Shown here: positions 8,339 to 17,057 of the stretch, in pieces | Layout: every line of letters starts with the position of its first letter | Position numbering within the stretch: the first letter of the stretch is position 1 | Source of the DNA: Brevibacterium daeguense | GTDB lineage: Bacteria > Actinomycetota > Actinomycetes > Actinomycetales > Brevibacteriaceae | Reading direction: 5' to 3' | Assembly: GCF_021729135.1 (NCBI RefSeq) | Contig: NZ_JAJTWW010000010.1 | Coordinates: 1 to 64,000 of the forward strand | Length of the DNA: 64,000 nt | The notes under the pieces: generated by a model | Databases searched by the model: none | The model's input: only the letters and a program-made list of their open reading frames with translations | What the model was told of the DNA's origin: nothing | Program-made: the position numbers and the translations under genes

Positions 8339-8791
8339 ATGACAACCCACGTGCACCCCCGCCGCAGCCGGGAGGAGCTGACCGAACTGCTCAGCGCTGC
8401 CGAGCCCGCCCAGATCATCGCTCTGGCAGACACGGTCATCGGCTCACTGGACGAGGACGAGCTCCACATCACCCGCCCGCCGGAGACCGGCACCATCGTG
8501 GCGCAGGTCCGCGAACCCCTCGCCGAGCAGCGCTTCATCCTCGGCGACCTGATCGCCTCCACCGCCGAGGTGGCTCTCGCCGAGGTCAGGGGCTGGGCGA
8601 TGCGGCTGGGGGACGACCGACACGCCGCGCTCGCCCAGGCTGTGCTGGATGCCGAGGTGCTGCGCGCCGGCCCGGCGGCCGAGGAGATCCTGGCACTGGC
8701 CGACCAGGTCGCCGACCACAGGCATGCCCAGCGGGCCGCCGAATGGGAACGCCTGGTGCCGACCATCGTCGAATTCGAGGAGATCGCATGA
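8339..8791 (+). CDS. phnG: C-P lyase core subunit PhnG
   Basis: A 150-residue protein matching PhnG in size and order. PhnG is part of the cytoplasmic PhnGHIJ core complex that with PhnI makes ribose 1-phosphonate triphosphate from ATP and phosphonate. The stretch HITRPPETGTIVAQVRE and the segment FILGDLIASTAEVAL are recognisable PhnG features. The start at 8339 is chosen for the GAAAGGA ribosome-binding site 5 nt upstream; a longer in-frame reading to 8240 has no such site. Its stop overlaps the phnH start (ATGA), so the two are translationally coupled. Confidence 0.9.
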   Translation: MTTHVHPRRSREELTELLSAAEPAQIIALADTVIGSLDEDELHITRPPETGTIVAQVREPLAEQRFILGDLIASTAEVALAEVRGWAMRLGDDRHAALAQAVLDAEVLRAGPAAEEILALADQVADHRHAQRAAEWERLVPTIVEFEEIA

Positions 8792-9459
8792 CGACTACAG
8801 CAGCTGCTCCGCACCCCACCCGGACCCGCCAGAACCTCGCTGTGCTCAGTCCGGCGACGGCTCAGCGGATCTTCCGGCAATGCCTCGAGGCTCTCGCCCG
8901 TCCCGGAGCCAGCTATGCTCTCAGCACTCCGGAGGCGCTCGCGGCCGCCGTGGCCGGCCGCCCAGCGGTGGTCGCCCCGGCGCTGGCGCTGGCCGACCTG
9001 ATGACTCCGCTCGCGCCGGTGCCCACCGGCGCGCAGCTGGACCGGACCGGCGCGACCGCCCAGCAGCTGGTGACGGAGATCGTGCGTCTGACTGGTGCCC
9101 CGCGGGGCACCCTTCCCGAGGCCCGCCTGGCGCTGTCCCTGAGCGAGCCGGACCCGGCAAGCATCCGGCAGCTGGGTGTCGGCACGGCCTTCGCCCCGCA
9201 CCACGGCGCGCTGCTCTTCCAGCACGTCGACGCGCTCGGTGAAGGCTCTGCAGCAGGAGGCGCAGCGATCCGTCTGCGCCTGAGCGGTCCCGGAGTCGAC
9301 GGCACCGCGGAAATCACCGTCGACGGGGTCGGCTCCGACTTCTTCGCAGCCCGCGAAACCCTGGTCGCGAACTTCCCGACGGGCATCGACGTCCTGTTCG
9401 TCTCACCGGAGGGCACCGTCCTCGGTCTGCCCCGCACCACGAAAGTCGAGGTTCTCTGA
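8788..9459 (+). CDS. phnH: C-P lyase core subunit PhnH
   Basis: A 223-residue PhnH homologue, a PLP-transferase-fold protein without the cofactor that dimerises within the C-P lyase core. The opening TAQRIFRQCLEALARPGASY corresponds to the conserved F-R-x-x-L-x-A-M-A-x-P-G start of PhnH. ATGA overlaps join it to phnG upstream and phnI downstream. A reading that begins earlier, at 8743, overlaps phnG too far and has no ribosome-binding site. Confidence 0.9.
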   Translation: MTTTAAAPHPTRTRQNLAVLSPATAQRIFRQCLEALARPGASYALSTPEALAAAVAGRPAVVAPALALADLMTPLAPVPTGAQLDRTGATAQQLVTEIVRLTGAPRGTLPEARLALSLSEPDPASIRQLGVGTAFAPHHGALLFQHVDALGEGSAAGGAAIRLRLSGPGVDGTAEITVDGVGSDFFAARETLVANFPTGIDVLFVSPEGTVLGLPRTTKVEVL

Positions 9460-10646
9460 TGGGATACGCAGGCACCAACAAGGGCGGCACCTCGGCGATT
9501 CTGGCCGCCGAGGAACTCCTCCGCAGCAATCGCGAGGCGGCCGACGAGATCTCTGTGGACGCCGTTCTCACTGCCTTTCCGGCGATCATCGACCGCATCA
9601 TGGGAGAGGGCGGGCTATGGCATGAGCGGACCGCCGCCGCCGCGTTCATCCAGGCCGGCGGAGACACCGCCGAGGCTGTTCACCTGCTGCGCGCCCACCG
9701 CTCGACGCTGCCGCGGCTGACCTTCAGCCTGCCGATCGAACCGGACGACATGGCGCTGTGCCGCCGTGTGGTCCCTGCTCACCGCAGCCCCGACGGGCCG
9801 CAGCTGCTGGGCGAGACGGTCGACTACTCGCCGCGCATCATCCGGCGCGGTGTCGGTGACCCGCTCGGCGGCGACGACTCGGATCTGGTCGTCGACGACG
9901 ACCAGATCGGCCCCGCGAAGTACCCGGACCGCCCCGTCCAGCGCTACACCCGGTTCCTTGCCGCGCAGGGACTGCTGGTCGATCGCCGCGACGAGTCGGA
10001 TCCCGAGCCTTACGACCTGGCACTCAACCCGATCACGCTGCCGGCCCCGCGTTCGGCGCGCCTGTCCGCGATGTCGCTCGCCGAGACCGGCGCGCTGGTC
10101 AACCTCTGGTACCGCGGCGTGATCGGCCCCGACGGCCATACCGATGAATCGGTGACCCTGGGCGAGGTCCGCTACGGCCGCCTCGGCGTCCGGGTCACTC
10201 ACCCGCACACCGGCAACCCGGTGCAGGTGGGCGAGATCCGGGCCACCGAGTGCGAATCCATGGCCCACCTCGATGAGCGCGGAGAGGACGCCTCCCGCTT
10301 CGACGCCGGCTACGGCTTCGCGATGGGCCACAACGAGCGCAAGGCGATCGCGATGGCGAACATGGACCTGGCTGCCCAGCGCTATGCCTCCGGGCCGGCC
10401 GGCTGGCAGACCGAACAGGTCATCATGCACACCACCGACGGGCTGGCGGCCAACGGCTTCCTCGAGCATCTCAAACTGCCTCACTACGTCACCTTCCAGT
10501 CGATGATCGATCGAGCGCTCGCCGCGCGCGCCGAGGACGGGAAGACCTCCCAGCGCGAGCTAGCGGAAGACGCCGCGGAGCAGCCCGCGCAAGACGCCGC
10601 AGAGCAGCCTGCGGAAGACGCCACCAAGAAAGAGGTACTGGCATGA
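9459..10646 (+). CDS. phnI: C-P lyase core subunit PhnI (nucleosidase/transferase)
   Basis: A 395-residue PhnI: the catalytic subunit that displaces adenine from ATP with phosphonate, forming ribose 1-phosphonate triphosphate. The start MGYAGTNKGGTSAI and the segments YSPRIIRRGVGDPLGGDDSD (in which the acidic loop is typical) and GYGFAMGHNERKAIAMANMD are family hallmarks. The last 30 residues are not part of the usual fold: they come from a 24-bp in-frame tandem repeat (10563-10625) encoding AEDAAEQP-like units. The stop overlaps the phnJ-phnK start by ATGA. Confidence 0.93.
   Translation: MGYAGTNKGGTSAILAAEELLRSNREAADEISVDAVLTAFPAIIDRIMGEGGLWHERTAAAAFIQAGGDTAEAVHLLRAHRSTLPRLTFSLPIEPDDMALCRRVVPAHRSPDGPQLLGETVDYSPRIIRRGVGDPLGGDDSDLVVDDDQIGPAKYPDRPVQRYTRFLAAQGLLVDRRDESDPEPYDLALNPITLPAPRSARLSAMSLAETGALVNLWYRGVIGPDGHTDESVTLGEVRYGRLGVRVTHPHTGNPVQVGEIRATECESMAHLDERGEDASRFDAGYGFAMGHNERKAIAMANMDLAAQRYASGPAGWQTEQVIMHTTDGLAANGFLEHLKLPHYVTFQSMIDRALAARAEDGKTSQRELAEDAAEQPAQDAAEQPAEDATKKEVLA
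10563..10625 (+). repeat. 24-bp tandem repeat in the 3' end of phnI
   Basis: Units at 10563-10586 and 10587-10610 and a partial unit to 10625 are nearly identical. They add two and a half copies of an eight-residue acidic unit to the C-terminus of PhnI, immediately before the phnJK start. The multiple-of-three length keeps the frame. Confidence 0.85.
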
Positions 10647-12445
10647 GCACCGCGTCCGTTCTGAGCGAGATCGACCGGGAACTCGAGCTCTCCGGCAGGC
10701 CGACGGTCCTTGACGAGCAGGCCAAGCGGGAAGTCCGCCGCGCCATGCTCTCGGCCGTGTGCATCCCCGGCTATCAGGTGCCCTTCGGATCGCGCGAGAT
10801 GCCCGTGGCCCGCGGCTGGGGCTCCGGCGGACTGCAGGCGACCCTGGCCATGGGCGGGTCCGAGGACGTCGTCAAAGTCATCGACCAGGGCGACGAGGAG
10901 GGCGTCAACGCAGTGAACCTGCGCCGACTGATCCGCGGGACTCTGGGCTGCGGTACCACCGCCGACACCCGCGAGGCGTCGATCGTGCAGTCCCGCCACC
11001 GAATCCCCGAGGACCGAATGGTCGCCGGCCAGACGATAGTGCTCCAGGTGCCGAACTCCGAGCCGCTGCGAGGGGTGGAGAAATCCGTGCGCGAATGCAA
11101 TCGCATGCACGCGGAGGCTGACTACTCCCGCATCTGGGTGGGCATGTACGAGGACCTCGTCACCGGGGGAGTCGTCAACACCGGTGCCGGCTATCCGGTG
11201 ATGGTCAACGACCGCTACCTCATGGCACCCAGCCCCATTCCGCGCTGGGACGTCCCGCGGCTGAACGACAGCGATCATCTGACCATCCTGTCCCACGGTC
11301 GCGACAAGAAGATCTACGCCGTGCCTCCGCACACTCCGGTGGCGCCGGTGACATTCGACGACGTCCCGTTCGAAGTCGAATTCACCGAAGGCACCACGTG
11401 CGGGCTCTGCGGTTCCGCGGACACCTTCATGGTGCAGACCTCTGACGGCCGCTTCCTGTGCTCGGACGTCGAATGGTGCCGACGGGTCCGCGACCACGAT
11501 GTCGATCCCGCCGAGCACCGCGTCATCGCCCCGCTGCAGTATCTGCCGGACGCCGGCAAGCGGGTGCGTGCCACGGCCGAGGACTACCTCGTAGATCCGG
11601 GCCTGCTGGCAGACGAATCCGCCGGCTTCCGGGACGCGGTCACCACCACGGCACCCGGCGCAGAATGGACGCTCAAGGTCTCCGGCCTGGGCAAGACCTA
11701 TCCCGCCCGGCGCGGCTCCTCAGCCGTGGTCGCCGCCGCCGATGTCGATTTCGACGTCGCTCCCGGCGAGGCACTCGGCATCATCGGCGAATCGGGTTCC
11801 GGCAAGTCCACCGTCATGAAGTGCATCATCGGGGACGAATACCAGGCGCAGGGCGATGTGCGGCTGGCCGGCTTTGACGATGCCCGCACCAACATCCTGC
11901 AGCTCACACCCACCGAGCGCCGGAACCTGCGCATCTCCGCTCTGAGCGTGGTCTACCAGGACCCCGCGATGGGCCTGAACCTGCGCATCAGCGCCGGCGG
12001 AAACATCACCGAACGGCTCACCGCTGCGGGATGGCGCAACTACCGTGCGATCCGCCGCCGCGCGGCGGGTCTCCTCGACCGGGTCGAGGTGCCGCTGAAC
12101 CGGATGGACGATGCGGTGGGGCAGTTCTCCGGCGGGATGCGCCAGCGCGTGCAGATCGCCAAGGCCCTTGCCACCGACCCGGACGTCCTGCTCCTGGACG
12201 AACCGACCACCGGCCTGGATGCCTCGGTGGCGGCGGGTGTGCTCGACCTCCTGCGCGAGCTCCTGGCGGAGCGCAATATCGCCGTCGTCGTGGTCAGCCA
12301 TGACTTCTCGGTGATCGATGCGCTGACCGATCGTGCGATCGTCATGCACCGCGGCCGCGTCATCGAGACCGGGCTGACCGATCAGCTGTTCGCCGATCCC
12401 CACGAGGCCTACACCCAGCGGCTCGTGGCCGCCGCCCGGGGGTGA
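10643..12445 (+). CDS. phnJ-phnK: Fused C-P lyase PhnJ and ABC-type ATPase PhnK
   Basis: A 600-residue protein joining two subunits that are normally separate. Residues 1-280 are PhnJ, the radical-SAM enzyme that breaks the C-P bond: IPGYQVPFGSREMP holds the Gly proposed to carry a radical (Gly43), and Cys253, Cys256, Cys273 and Cys279 form the cluster/thiyl set. The spacing here is CX2C-X16-C-X5-C, five residues shorter than the CX2C-X21-C-X5-C described for E. coli. After a linker of about 60 residues, 342-600 is PhnK: Walker A GESGSGKST (382-390), signature SGGMRQRVQIAKALA, Walker B VLLLDEPTTGLD and H-loop VVVSHDF. The frame is continuous. PhnK docks on PhnJ in the E. coli complex, so a fusion is structurally sensible. 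Confidence 0.93.
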   Translation: MSTASVLSEIDRELELSGRPTVLDEQAKREVRRAMLSAVCIPGYQVPFGSREMPVARGWGSGGLQATLAMGGSEDVVKVIDQGDEEGVNAVNLRRLIRGTLGCGTTADTREASIVQSRHRIPEDRMVAGQTIVLQVPNSEPLRGVEKSVRECNRMHAEADYSRIWVGMYEDLVTGGVVNTGAGYPVMVNDRYLMAPSPIPRWDVPRLNDSDHLTILSHGRDKKIYAVPPHTPVAPVTFDDVPFEVEFTEGTTCGLCGSADTFMVQTSDGRFLCSDVEWCRRVRDHDVDPAEHRVIAPLQYLPDAGKRVRATAEDYLVDPGLLADESAGFRDAVTTTAPGAEWTLKVSGLGKTYPARRGSSAVVAAADVDFDVAPGEALGIIGESGSGKSTVMKCIIGDEYQAQGDVRLAGFDDARTNILQLTPTERRNLRISALSVVYQDPAMGLNLRISAGGNITERLTAAGWRNYRAIRRRAAGLLDRVEVPLNRMDDAVGQFSGGMRQRVQIAKALATDPDVLLLDEPTTGLDASVAAGVLDLLRELLAERNIAVVVVSHDFSVIDALTDRAIVMHRGRVIETGLTDQLFADPHEAYTQRLVAAARG

Positions 12446-12471
12446 ATCCGATGAGAGACAAGGAAACGACG

Positions 12472-13239
12472 ATGTCCGACCCCACCGAGATCCTCACCGT
12501 CAGCAACCTGCGCAAGACCTTCACGATGCACGCCGTCGGCGGGCGCCGGGTCAGCTCCCTGCAGGGCGTCAGCTTCTCCGTCGGCGTGGGCGAGCACGTG
12601 GCGATCGCAGGCTCCTCAGGCGCCGGCAAGTCCAGCCTGCTGCGCTGCGTCTACCGCAACTACCTGCCCGATTCCGGGTCGGTCGTCCTGCACACGGCGA
12701 CCGAGAGGATCGAGCTGACCGAACTCTCCGACCGCGCAATGGCACGGCTGCGCGGCCGCGAGTTCGGGTATGTCTCCCAGTTCCTCAGCGCGCCGCCCCG
12801 CACCGGGCCGCTGCAGCACGTCGTCACCGCGGCGCTGCGCCGCGGCCACAGCCGGGAGGAGTCCCGGTCCTTGGCGGAGACCGCGCTGCGCCGCCTCGGG
12901 ATCGACGAGCTGCTGTGGGATATCGACTGCAGCGTGCTCTCCGGCGGAGAGCGCCAGCGCGTGAACCTGGCGGCCGGAATCGTGTCTCCGCCCAGGCTGC
13001 TGCTGCTCGACGAGCCGGTGTCCGCGCTCGATCCCGCCAACCGGGAGCGCGCACTCGAGGTCATCGACGAACTGGCGCACAGGAACGTCGCCGTGCTCGC
13101 CGTCTACCACGACATGCACATCATCCGCCGTCTTGCCCAGCGCGTCCTCGTGCTGTCCGACGGCAGCATCGCCGATGAAGGGCGCCCGGAGGACGTGCTC
13201 GCTGCTCGCCATGCCGCTCTCGGGGAGGTCGTGGCATGA
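12472..13239 (+). CDS. phnL: C-P lyase system ATP-binding protein PhnL
   Basis: An ABC-type ATPase of 255 residues not tied to a membrane permease. Walker A is GSSGAGKSS, the YRNYLPDSGSV segment is typical of PhnL, the signature is LSGGERQRVNLAAGI and Walker B LLLLDEPVSALD. PhnL associates with the PhnK layer of the C-P lyase complex. Possible starts are GTG 12442 (overlapping the upstream stop), ATG 12451 and ATG 12472; AAGGAA 7 nt upstream and the match to PhnL N-termini favour 12472. Its stop overlaps phnM by ATGA. Confidence 0.9.
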   Translation: MSDPTEILTVSNLRKTFTMHAVGGRRVSSLQGVSFSVGVGEHVAIAGSSGAGKSSLLRCVYRNYLPDSGSVVLHTATERIELTELSDRAMARLRGREFGYVSQFLSAPPRTGPLQHVVTAALRRGHSREESRSLAETALRRLGIDELLWDIDCSVLSGGERQRVNLAAGIVSPPRLLLLDEPVSALDPANRERALEVIDELAHRNVAVLAVYHDMHIIRRLAQRVLVLSDGSIADEGRPEDVLAARHAALGEVVA

Positions 13240-14504
13240 ACCCCACCGTCACCCGACACGCCCCCGACACCACGATCGAACCATCGGGCGCAGGGAAGAC
13301 CGCCGTCACGGCAGCGCCACAGGTGTGGAGCCTGGGCCGACCGTCCGGAACGTACACCATCCGCAACGTCCGAGCCGTGCTGCCGGACCGCCTCGTGGAC
13401 AACGCCAGCGTGTTCGTCCGGGACGGTCGGATCGACGGGATCACCGAGGGCGGGCGGAACGACTCGGCCGATGTCGACGGTGCCGACCTCCTGCTGACCC
13501 CGGGGCTCATCGACGTCCATTCCGACGCGCTGGAGAAGGAGCGGGCACCGCGGGCCAACGCCGAGGTGCCCCTCGACTTCGCGATGGCCTCCTTCGAAGG
13601 ACGAACGGTCTCGGCCGGCATCACGACGATGTTCCACGGCGCCGGCTTCCAGCATCAGCTGGCTCGCGGCGTCGAGCGGTCGGTCGAACGCGCCCTGGAG
13701 ACGTGCGGAGTGGTCGACGGCACCGCGTCCTACCGCGTCGACCACCGGGTCCTGCATCGCCTGGACATCCTCTCCGAAGGCGGCGCGGCAACCCTGGCGC
13801 GCCGCCTGGAAGGGCTGCCGTGGAGCGCCGCCGAGGCGCCGCCGCTGGTCTCCCACGAGGACCACACCCCCGGGCAGGGCCAGTACGCCGATGTGCAGGG
13901 GATGAAGAACACCTTGATCAGAGCCGATGGACTGTCCGAGGCCGAGGCGGAGGAGCGAGTGGCCCGGCTCATCGCCGAAGGGCAGGCCAACGCGCGAATC
14001 CGAGAGGACAACCTCGAATGGCTGGGGCGGCTGGCCGCGGAGGGCCGAATCCGCCTCCTGGGGCACGACCCCGACACCGCGCAGGCGATCGACGACCTGC
14101 ACGCTCGTGCGGGTTCGGTGGCCGAGTTCCCCACCACCATCGAAGCCGCTCAGCGAGCCCGGGAGCTGGGCATGCTGATCGTCGCCGGTGCACCCAACGC
14201 CGTCCGGGGCCAGTCCCATTCCGGAAACGTGTCGGTGGCAGCCCTTGCCGCTGCCGGTCTGATCGACGCCCTGGCCTCGGACTACATGCCGACATCCCTG
14301 CTGGCCGGAGTCCATGTGCTGGTGGGCAGGGGACTCCTGACCCTGCCGGAGGGGATCTCCCTGATCACCTCGGGCCCGGCCGCGGTCGGTGGACTCGACG
14401 ACCGCGGGGTGATCGCAGAGGGCATGCTGGCCGACTTCGCGCTGATCGACGACTCGATCGGCGCATGGCCGCGAGTGGTCACGACGCTCAAGGCTCAGCC
14501 ATGA
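13236..14504 (+). CDS. phnM: Alpha-D-ribose 1-methylphosphonate 5-triphosphate diphosphatase
   Basis: A 422-residue amidohydrolase-superfamily enzyme that removes pyrophosphate from ribose 1-phosphonate triphosphate, giving the PhnJ substrate. Metal-site features are visible: LIDVHSDALEKER at strand 1, TTMFHGAG, SHEDHTPGQGQY, GAPNAVRGQSHSGN and the final Asp in SDYMPTSL. About 40 extra residues precede the usual domain. The start overlaps the phnL stop and the stop overlaps the next gene, so phnG to the IMPase gene is one coupled unit. Confidence 0.92.
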   Translation: MNPTVTRHAPDTTIEPSGAGKTAVTAAPQVWSLGRPSGTYTIRNVRAVLPDRLVDNASVFVRDGRIDGITEGGRNDSADVDGADLLLTPGLIDVHSDALEKERAPRANAEVPLDFAMASFEGRTVSAGITTMFHGAGFQHQLARGVERSVERALETCGVVDGTASYRVDHRVLHRLDILSEGGAATLARRLEGLPWSAAEAPPLVSHEDHTPGQGQYADVQGMKNTLIRADGLSEAEAEERVARLIAEGQANARIREDNLEWLGRLAAEGRIRLLGHDPDTAQAIDDLHARAGSVAEFPTTIEAAQRARELGMLIVAGAPNAVRGQSHSGNVSVAALAAAGLIDALASDYMPTSLLAGVHVLVGRGLLTLPEGISLITSGPAAVGGLDDRGVIAEGMLADFALIDDSIGAWPRVVTTLKAQP

Positions 14505-15379
14505 GCGCGGCCGGACAGGTGAGCGCGGTGACCGAGCGACACCGTGGCAACGACCTGGTGCCGTACCGGGCGCCCCGGCCCGTGATGGATCCGGAGGTGT
14601 CCCCGGTGCTCGCTGCGCTGGCCCACGCTGCCGTCGCCGGTGTGAACGAAGCCTGGGAGAACCACGGCCGCCGCGAGCTGGTGGAGGAGGTCAAGATGGG
14701 CGCTGACGGGACGGCGACCTATCGGATCGACGCCATCGTCGAAGACAGGATCGCGCAAGCGGCCACCGATCACCACGTGAATCTGCTCAGTGAGGAGATC
14801 GGCTTTCTGGACGGCGGGCACGCGGCGACACTGGTCGTCGACCCGCTCGATGGCTCGGCCAATGCGGCCGCCGGTGTCCCTCTGTCGTGCTTCTCCGCGG
14901 CACTGTTCGTCGACGGGGAGCCGCGCGAGGCGCTGAACGTGTGGCTGGAGAACGGACACAGTGTGTGGGCCAGGGCCGACACCCCGGTGCCCTACCGGAC
15001 CTCGGGCACGTCCTCGCTGACGTCGGCGGCAGTCGGTCTGCTCCGGCCCAAGGTGCATTCCGGCGGAGACTCCACGGCGGCCTGGCTGCGGGTCAGCGCT
15101 GTGACGAGCCGCGTGCGGATTCTGTCCTCGAGCTGCCTGGAGGCGATGCTGGTGGCCGAAGGAAGCATTGACGCCTTCGCCGATCCCGGTTCCCAGACGC
15201 ATCGCCTGATGGATCTGGCTGCGGCGCTGCTGTTCGTGCCGGCTGCCGGCGGTGCAGTGATCGACGCCTTCGGTCAGCAGATCGAGTTCGATACGGACCT
15301 GACTCGCCGCTGGTCAGGCGTGATCGCGGCGACTCCGGAACTTGCCGAGGAGATGGCGCAGGTGATCGTTGGGGAGTAG
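14501..15379 (+). CDS. Inositol monophosphatase family phosphatase in the phn operon
   Basis: A 292-residue member of the lithium-sensitive IMPase superfamily. Metal ligands are in LLSEEIGFLD and VVDPLDGSANAAAGVP (the DPxDGT-type motif); a C-terminal MDLAAALLFVPAAGG matches the WDxAAG...EAGG motif, with Trp replaced by Met. It starts inside the phnM stop (ATGA), so it is co-translated with the C-P lyase genes. PhnN and PhnP, which process ribosyl phosphates after C-P cleavage in E. coli, are absent here; I infer that this phosphatase may act on a C-P lyase product such as a ribosyl (cyclic) phosphate. That is not shown by sequence alone; another sugar phosphate is possible. Confidence 0.8.
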   Translation: MSAAGQVSAVTERHRGNDLVPYRAPRPVMDPEVSPVLAALAHAAVAGVNEAWENHGRRELVEEVKMGADGTATYRIDAIVEDRIAQAATDHHVNLLSEEIGFLDGGHAATLVVDPLDGSANAAAGVPLSCFSAALFVDGEPREALNVWLENGHSVWARADTPVPYRTSGTSSLTSAAVGLLRPKVHSGGDSTAAWLRVSAVTSRVRILSSSCLEAMLVAEGSIDAFADPGSQTHRLMDLAAALLFVPAAGGAVIDAFGQQIEFDTDLTRRWSGVIAATPELAEEMAQVIVGE

Positions 15380-15402
15380 CTGCTGCCCGCTGGGTTTTCG
15401 GG

Positions 15403-15987
15403 TCAGCGATCCTTCGCCCACGCGTAGAGCGCGCGGTAGAGATCGACAAGTGAGCACCCGCAGTCCTCTGCCAGGGTCCGCATGGTCGAGATGTAGTGCG
15501 CGTAGTCCGCGCGAGCGGGGTTGCCCGAATCGAGGTGCCCGGCCGCATGCAGGGCGTCGGTGGCGCGGGCATCCATGATCGCGAAGCGCGTAGGGAACAC
15601 TGCCGAGAGCACCGAGCTCGCCAGCGGCACTCCGACTCCGTCGAGGACTCGCAGCAGCGAGACCCGGAATTTGTCCGGAGTCTTCCGTGACACCGCCAGC
15701 GAGGTGATGAACTCGACGTCCTCGGCCGGATGCTGCTCCAAGCGGCTGAGCGCGGCCAGCCCCTTCCACTGCCCGATGCGCAGGAAGGCCTTGCGTTTCA
15801 TCACGCCCTTCTTGAGAGCCCGCGGGCCGTCCTTGCGCAGCACACGGTCCTCCAGATCGGAAATCGGATAGCGCGGCGCGTACTCCTCGACGAACGCTCG
15901 ATCGATTGTGAGCTGCTTTCCCGCTTTCCGAGCGCTCGCGGAACTGCGGGCAGAGCCGGACTTCGATGTGTCAGAGGTGGCATCCAT
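15403..15987 (-). CDS. Hypothetical protein with a helix-hairpin-helix-like core
   Basis: A 194-residue protein whose family I do not recognise with confidence. The first 25 residues are Ser/Ala/Lys-rich and probably disordered. The central part LDGVGVPLASSVLSAV followed by FPTRFAIMDARA resembles the hairpin and catalytic-strand region of HhH-type DNA glycosylase-like proteins, and the basic segment KKGVMKRKAFLRIGQWKG suggests nucleic-acid contact. Only 23 bp separate its stop from the end of the phn operon on the other strand. A TAGAAT element 6 nt before the ATG suggests a leaderless transcript. Confidence 0.65.
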   Translation of the reverse strand: MDATSDTSKSGSARSSASARKAGKQLTIDRAFVEEYAPRYPISDLEDRVLRKDGPRALKKGVMKRKAFLRIGQWKGLAALSRLEQHPAEDVEFITSLAVSRKTPDKFRVSLLRVLDGVGVPLASSVLSAVFPTRFAIMDARATDALHAAGHLDSGNPARADYAHYISTMRTLAEDCGCSLVDLYRALYAWAKDR

Positions 15988-15993
15988 GAACCG

Positions 15994-15999
15994 ATTCTA
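15994..15999 (-). promoter_or_regulatory. Predicted -10 element, leaderless transcript
   Basis: On the minus strand TAGAAT is followed by exactly 6 nt (CGGTTC) and the ATG at 15987, so transcription would begin at the start codon. No Shine-Dalgarno sequence is present. Confidence 0.5.
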
Positions 16000-16027
16000 G
16001 GTTCTCGGCGGACGGGCGGAAGCCCGA

Positions 16028-17032
16028 TCAGCTCGGGCGGGTCGCCGGCGACTTGGTCAAGGACGGGTCGGTGACCGCGAGGTGACCGAGCGCGTCGTCG
16101 ATCCGAGCGAGCACCTCGGCGTCGAGCGTGACACCGGCGGCACCCACGTTGTCCGCGATCTGCTCCGGCCGCGAGGCGCCCACCAGGGCCGAGGCGACGT
16201 TCTCCTGGGACAGCACCCACGCGATCGCGAGCTGCGCCATGGTCAGGCCGAGGTCCGCGGCGATCGGCTCCAGGCTCTTGACTCCGGTGAGGATCTCGTC
16301 GGTGAGGTAGCGCTTGATCGTCTCGGCGCCGCCGCGCTCGTCGGTGGCGCGGGAGCCGGGGGGCAGCTCGCCGCCCGGGGCGTACTTGCCGGTCAGCACG
16401 CCCTGCGCGATCGGCGACCACACGATCTGGGAGATGCCGAGCTCCACGCAGGTGGGCACCACCTCCGCCTCGATGACCCGCCACAGCATGTTGTACTGCG
16501 GCTGGGAGGAGATGAGCTGGAACCCGAGGTCCTTGGCCAGGGCGTGCCCGGCCCGGATCTGGTCGGCGGTCCACTCGCTGACGCCGATGTAGAGCGCCTT
16601 GCCCTGCCGGACGATGTCGGCGAAGGCCTGCATCGTCTCCGCGAGCGGGGTCTCGAAATCGTAGCGATGCGCCTGGTAGAGGTCGACGTAGTCGGTGCCC
16701 AGGCGGGACAGGGAGCCGTTGATCGACTCCATGATGTGCTTGCGGGACAGCCCGGAGTCGTTGTGTCCGCGGGGACCGGTCGGGTGGTAGACCTTCGTGA
16801 AGATCTCCAGCGATTCGCGGCGCTGCCCGCGGAGTGCCTCGCCGAGCACCGATTCGGCCCGCGTGTTGGCGTAGACGTCGGCGGTGTCGAAGGTGGTGAT
16901 GCCTGCGTCGAGGGCCGCGTGGACGCACTGGGTGGCGATCTCGTTCTCGACCTGAGACCCATGGGTGAGCCAGTTGCCGTAGGTGATCTCCGAGATCTTC
17001 AGACCGCTGTTTCCGAGGTAGCGGAATTCCAT
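16028..17032 (-). CDS. Aldo/keto reductase, potassium-channel beta-subunit-like
   Basis: A 334-residue NADPH-dependent aldo/keto reductase of the AKR6/AKR12-type branch (MEFRYLGNSGLKISEITYG start). The catalytic tetrad is readable: Asp in TFDTADVYANTRAE, Tyr in the same segment, Lys in IFTKVYHP and His in LYQAHRYDFETP. VSEWTADQI and IVWSPIAQGVLTGKY follow, and the C-terminal VGASRPEQI binds NADP. The start at 17032 has AGGAG 7 nt upstream; an in-frame extension to 17191 has no such site. A 15-bp palindrome sits 25 bp upstream. The natural substrate is unknown; such enzymes often reduce toxic aldehydes. Confidence 0.9.
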   Translation of the reverse strand: MEFRYLGNSGLKISEITYGNWLTHGSQVENEIATQCVHAALDAGITTFDTADVYANTRAESVLGEALRGQRRESLEIFTKVYHPTGPRGHNDSGLSRKHIMESINGSLSRLGTDYVDLYQAHRYDFETPLAETMQAFADIVRQGKALYIGVSEWTADQIRAGHALAKDLGFQLISSQPQYNMLWRVIEAEVVPTCVELGISQIVWSPIAQGVLTGKYAPGGELPPGSRATDERGGAETIKRYLTDEILTGVKSLEPIAADLGLTMAQLAIAWVLSQENVASALVGASRPEQIADNVGAAGVTLDAEVLARIDDALGHLAVTDPSLTKSPATRPS

Positions 17033-17057
17033 GGTTTCTCCTGAGTTCGAGGCGGGC

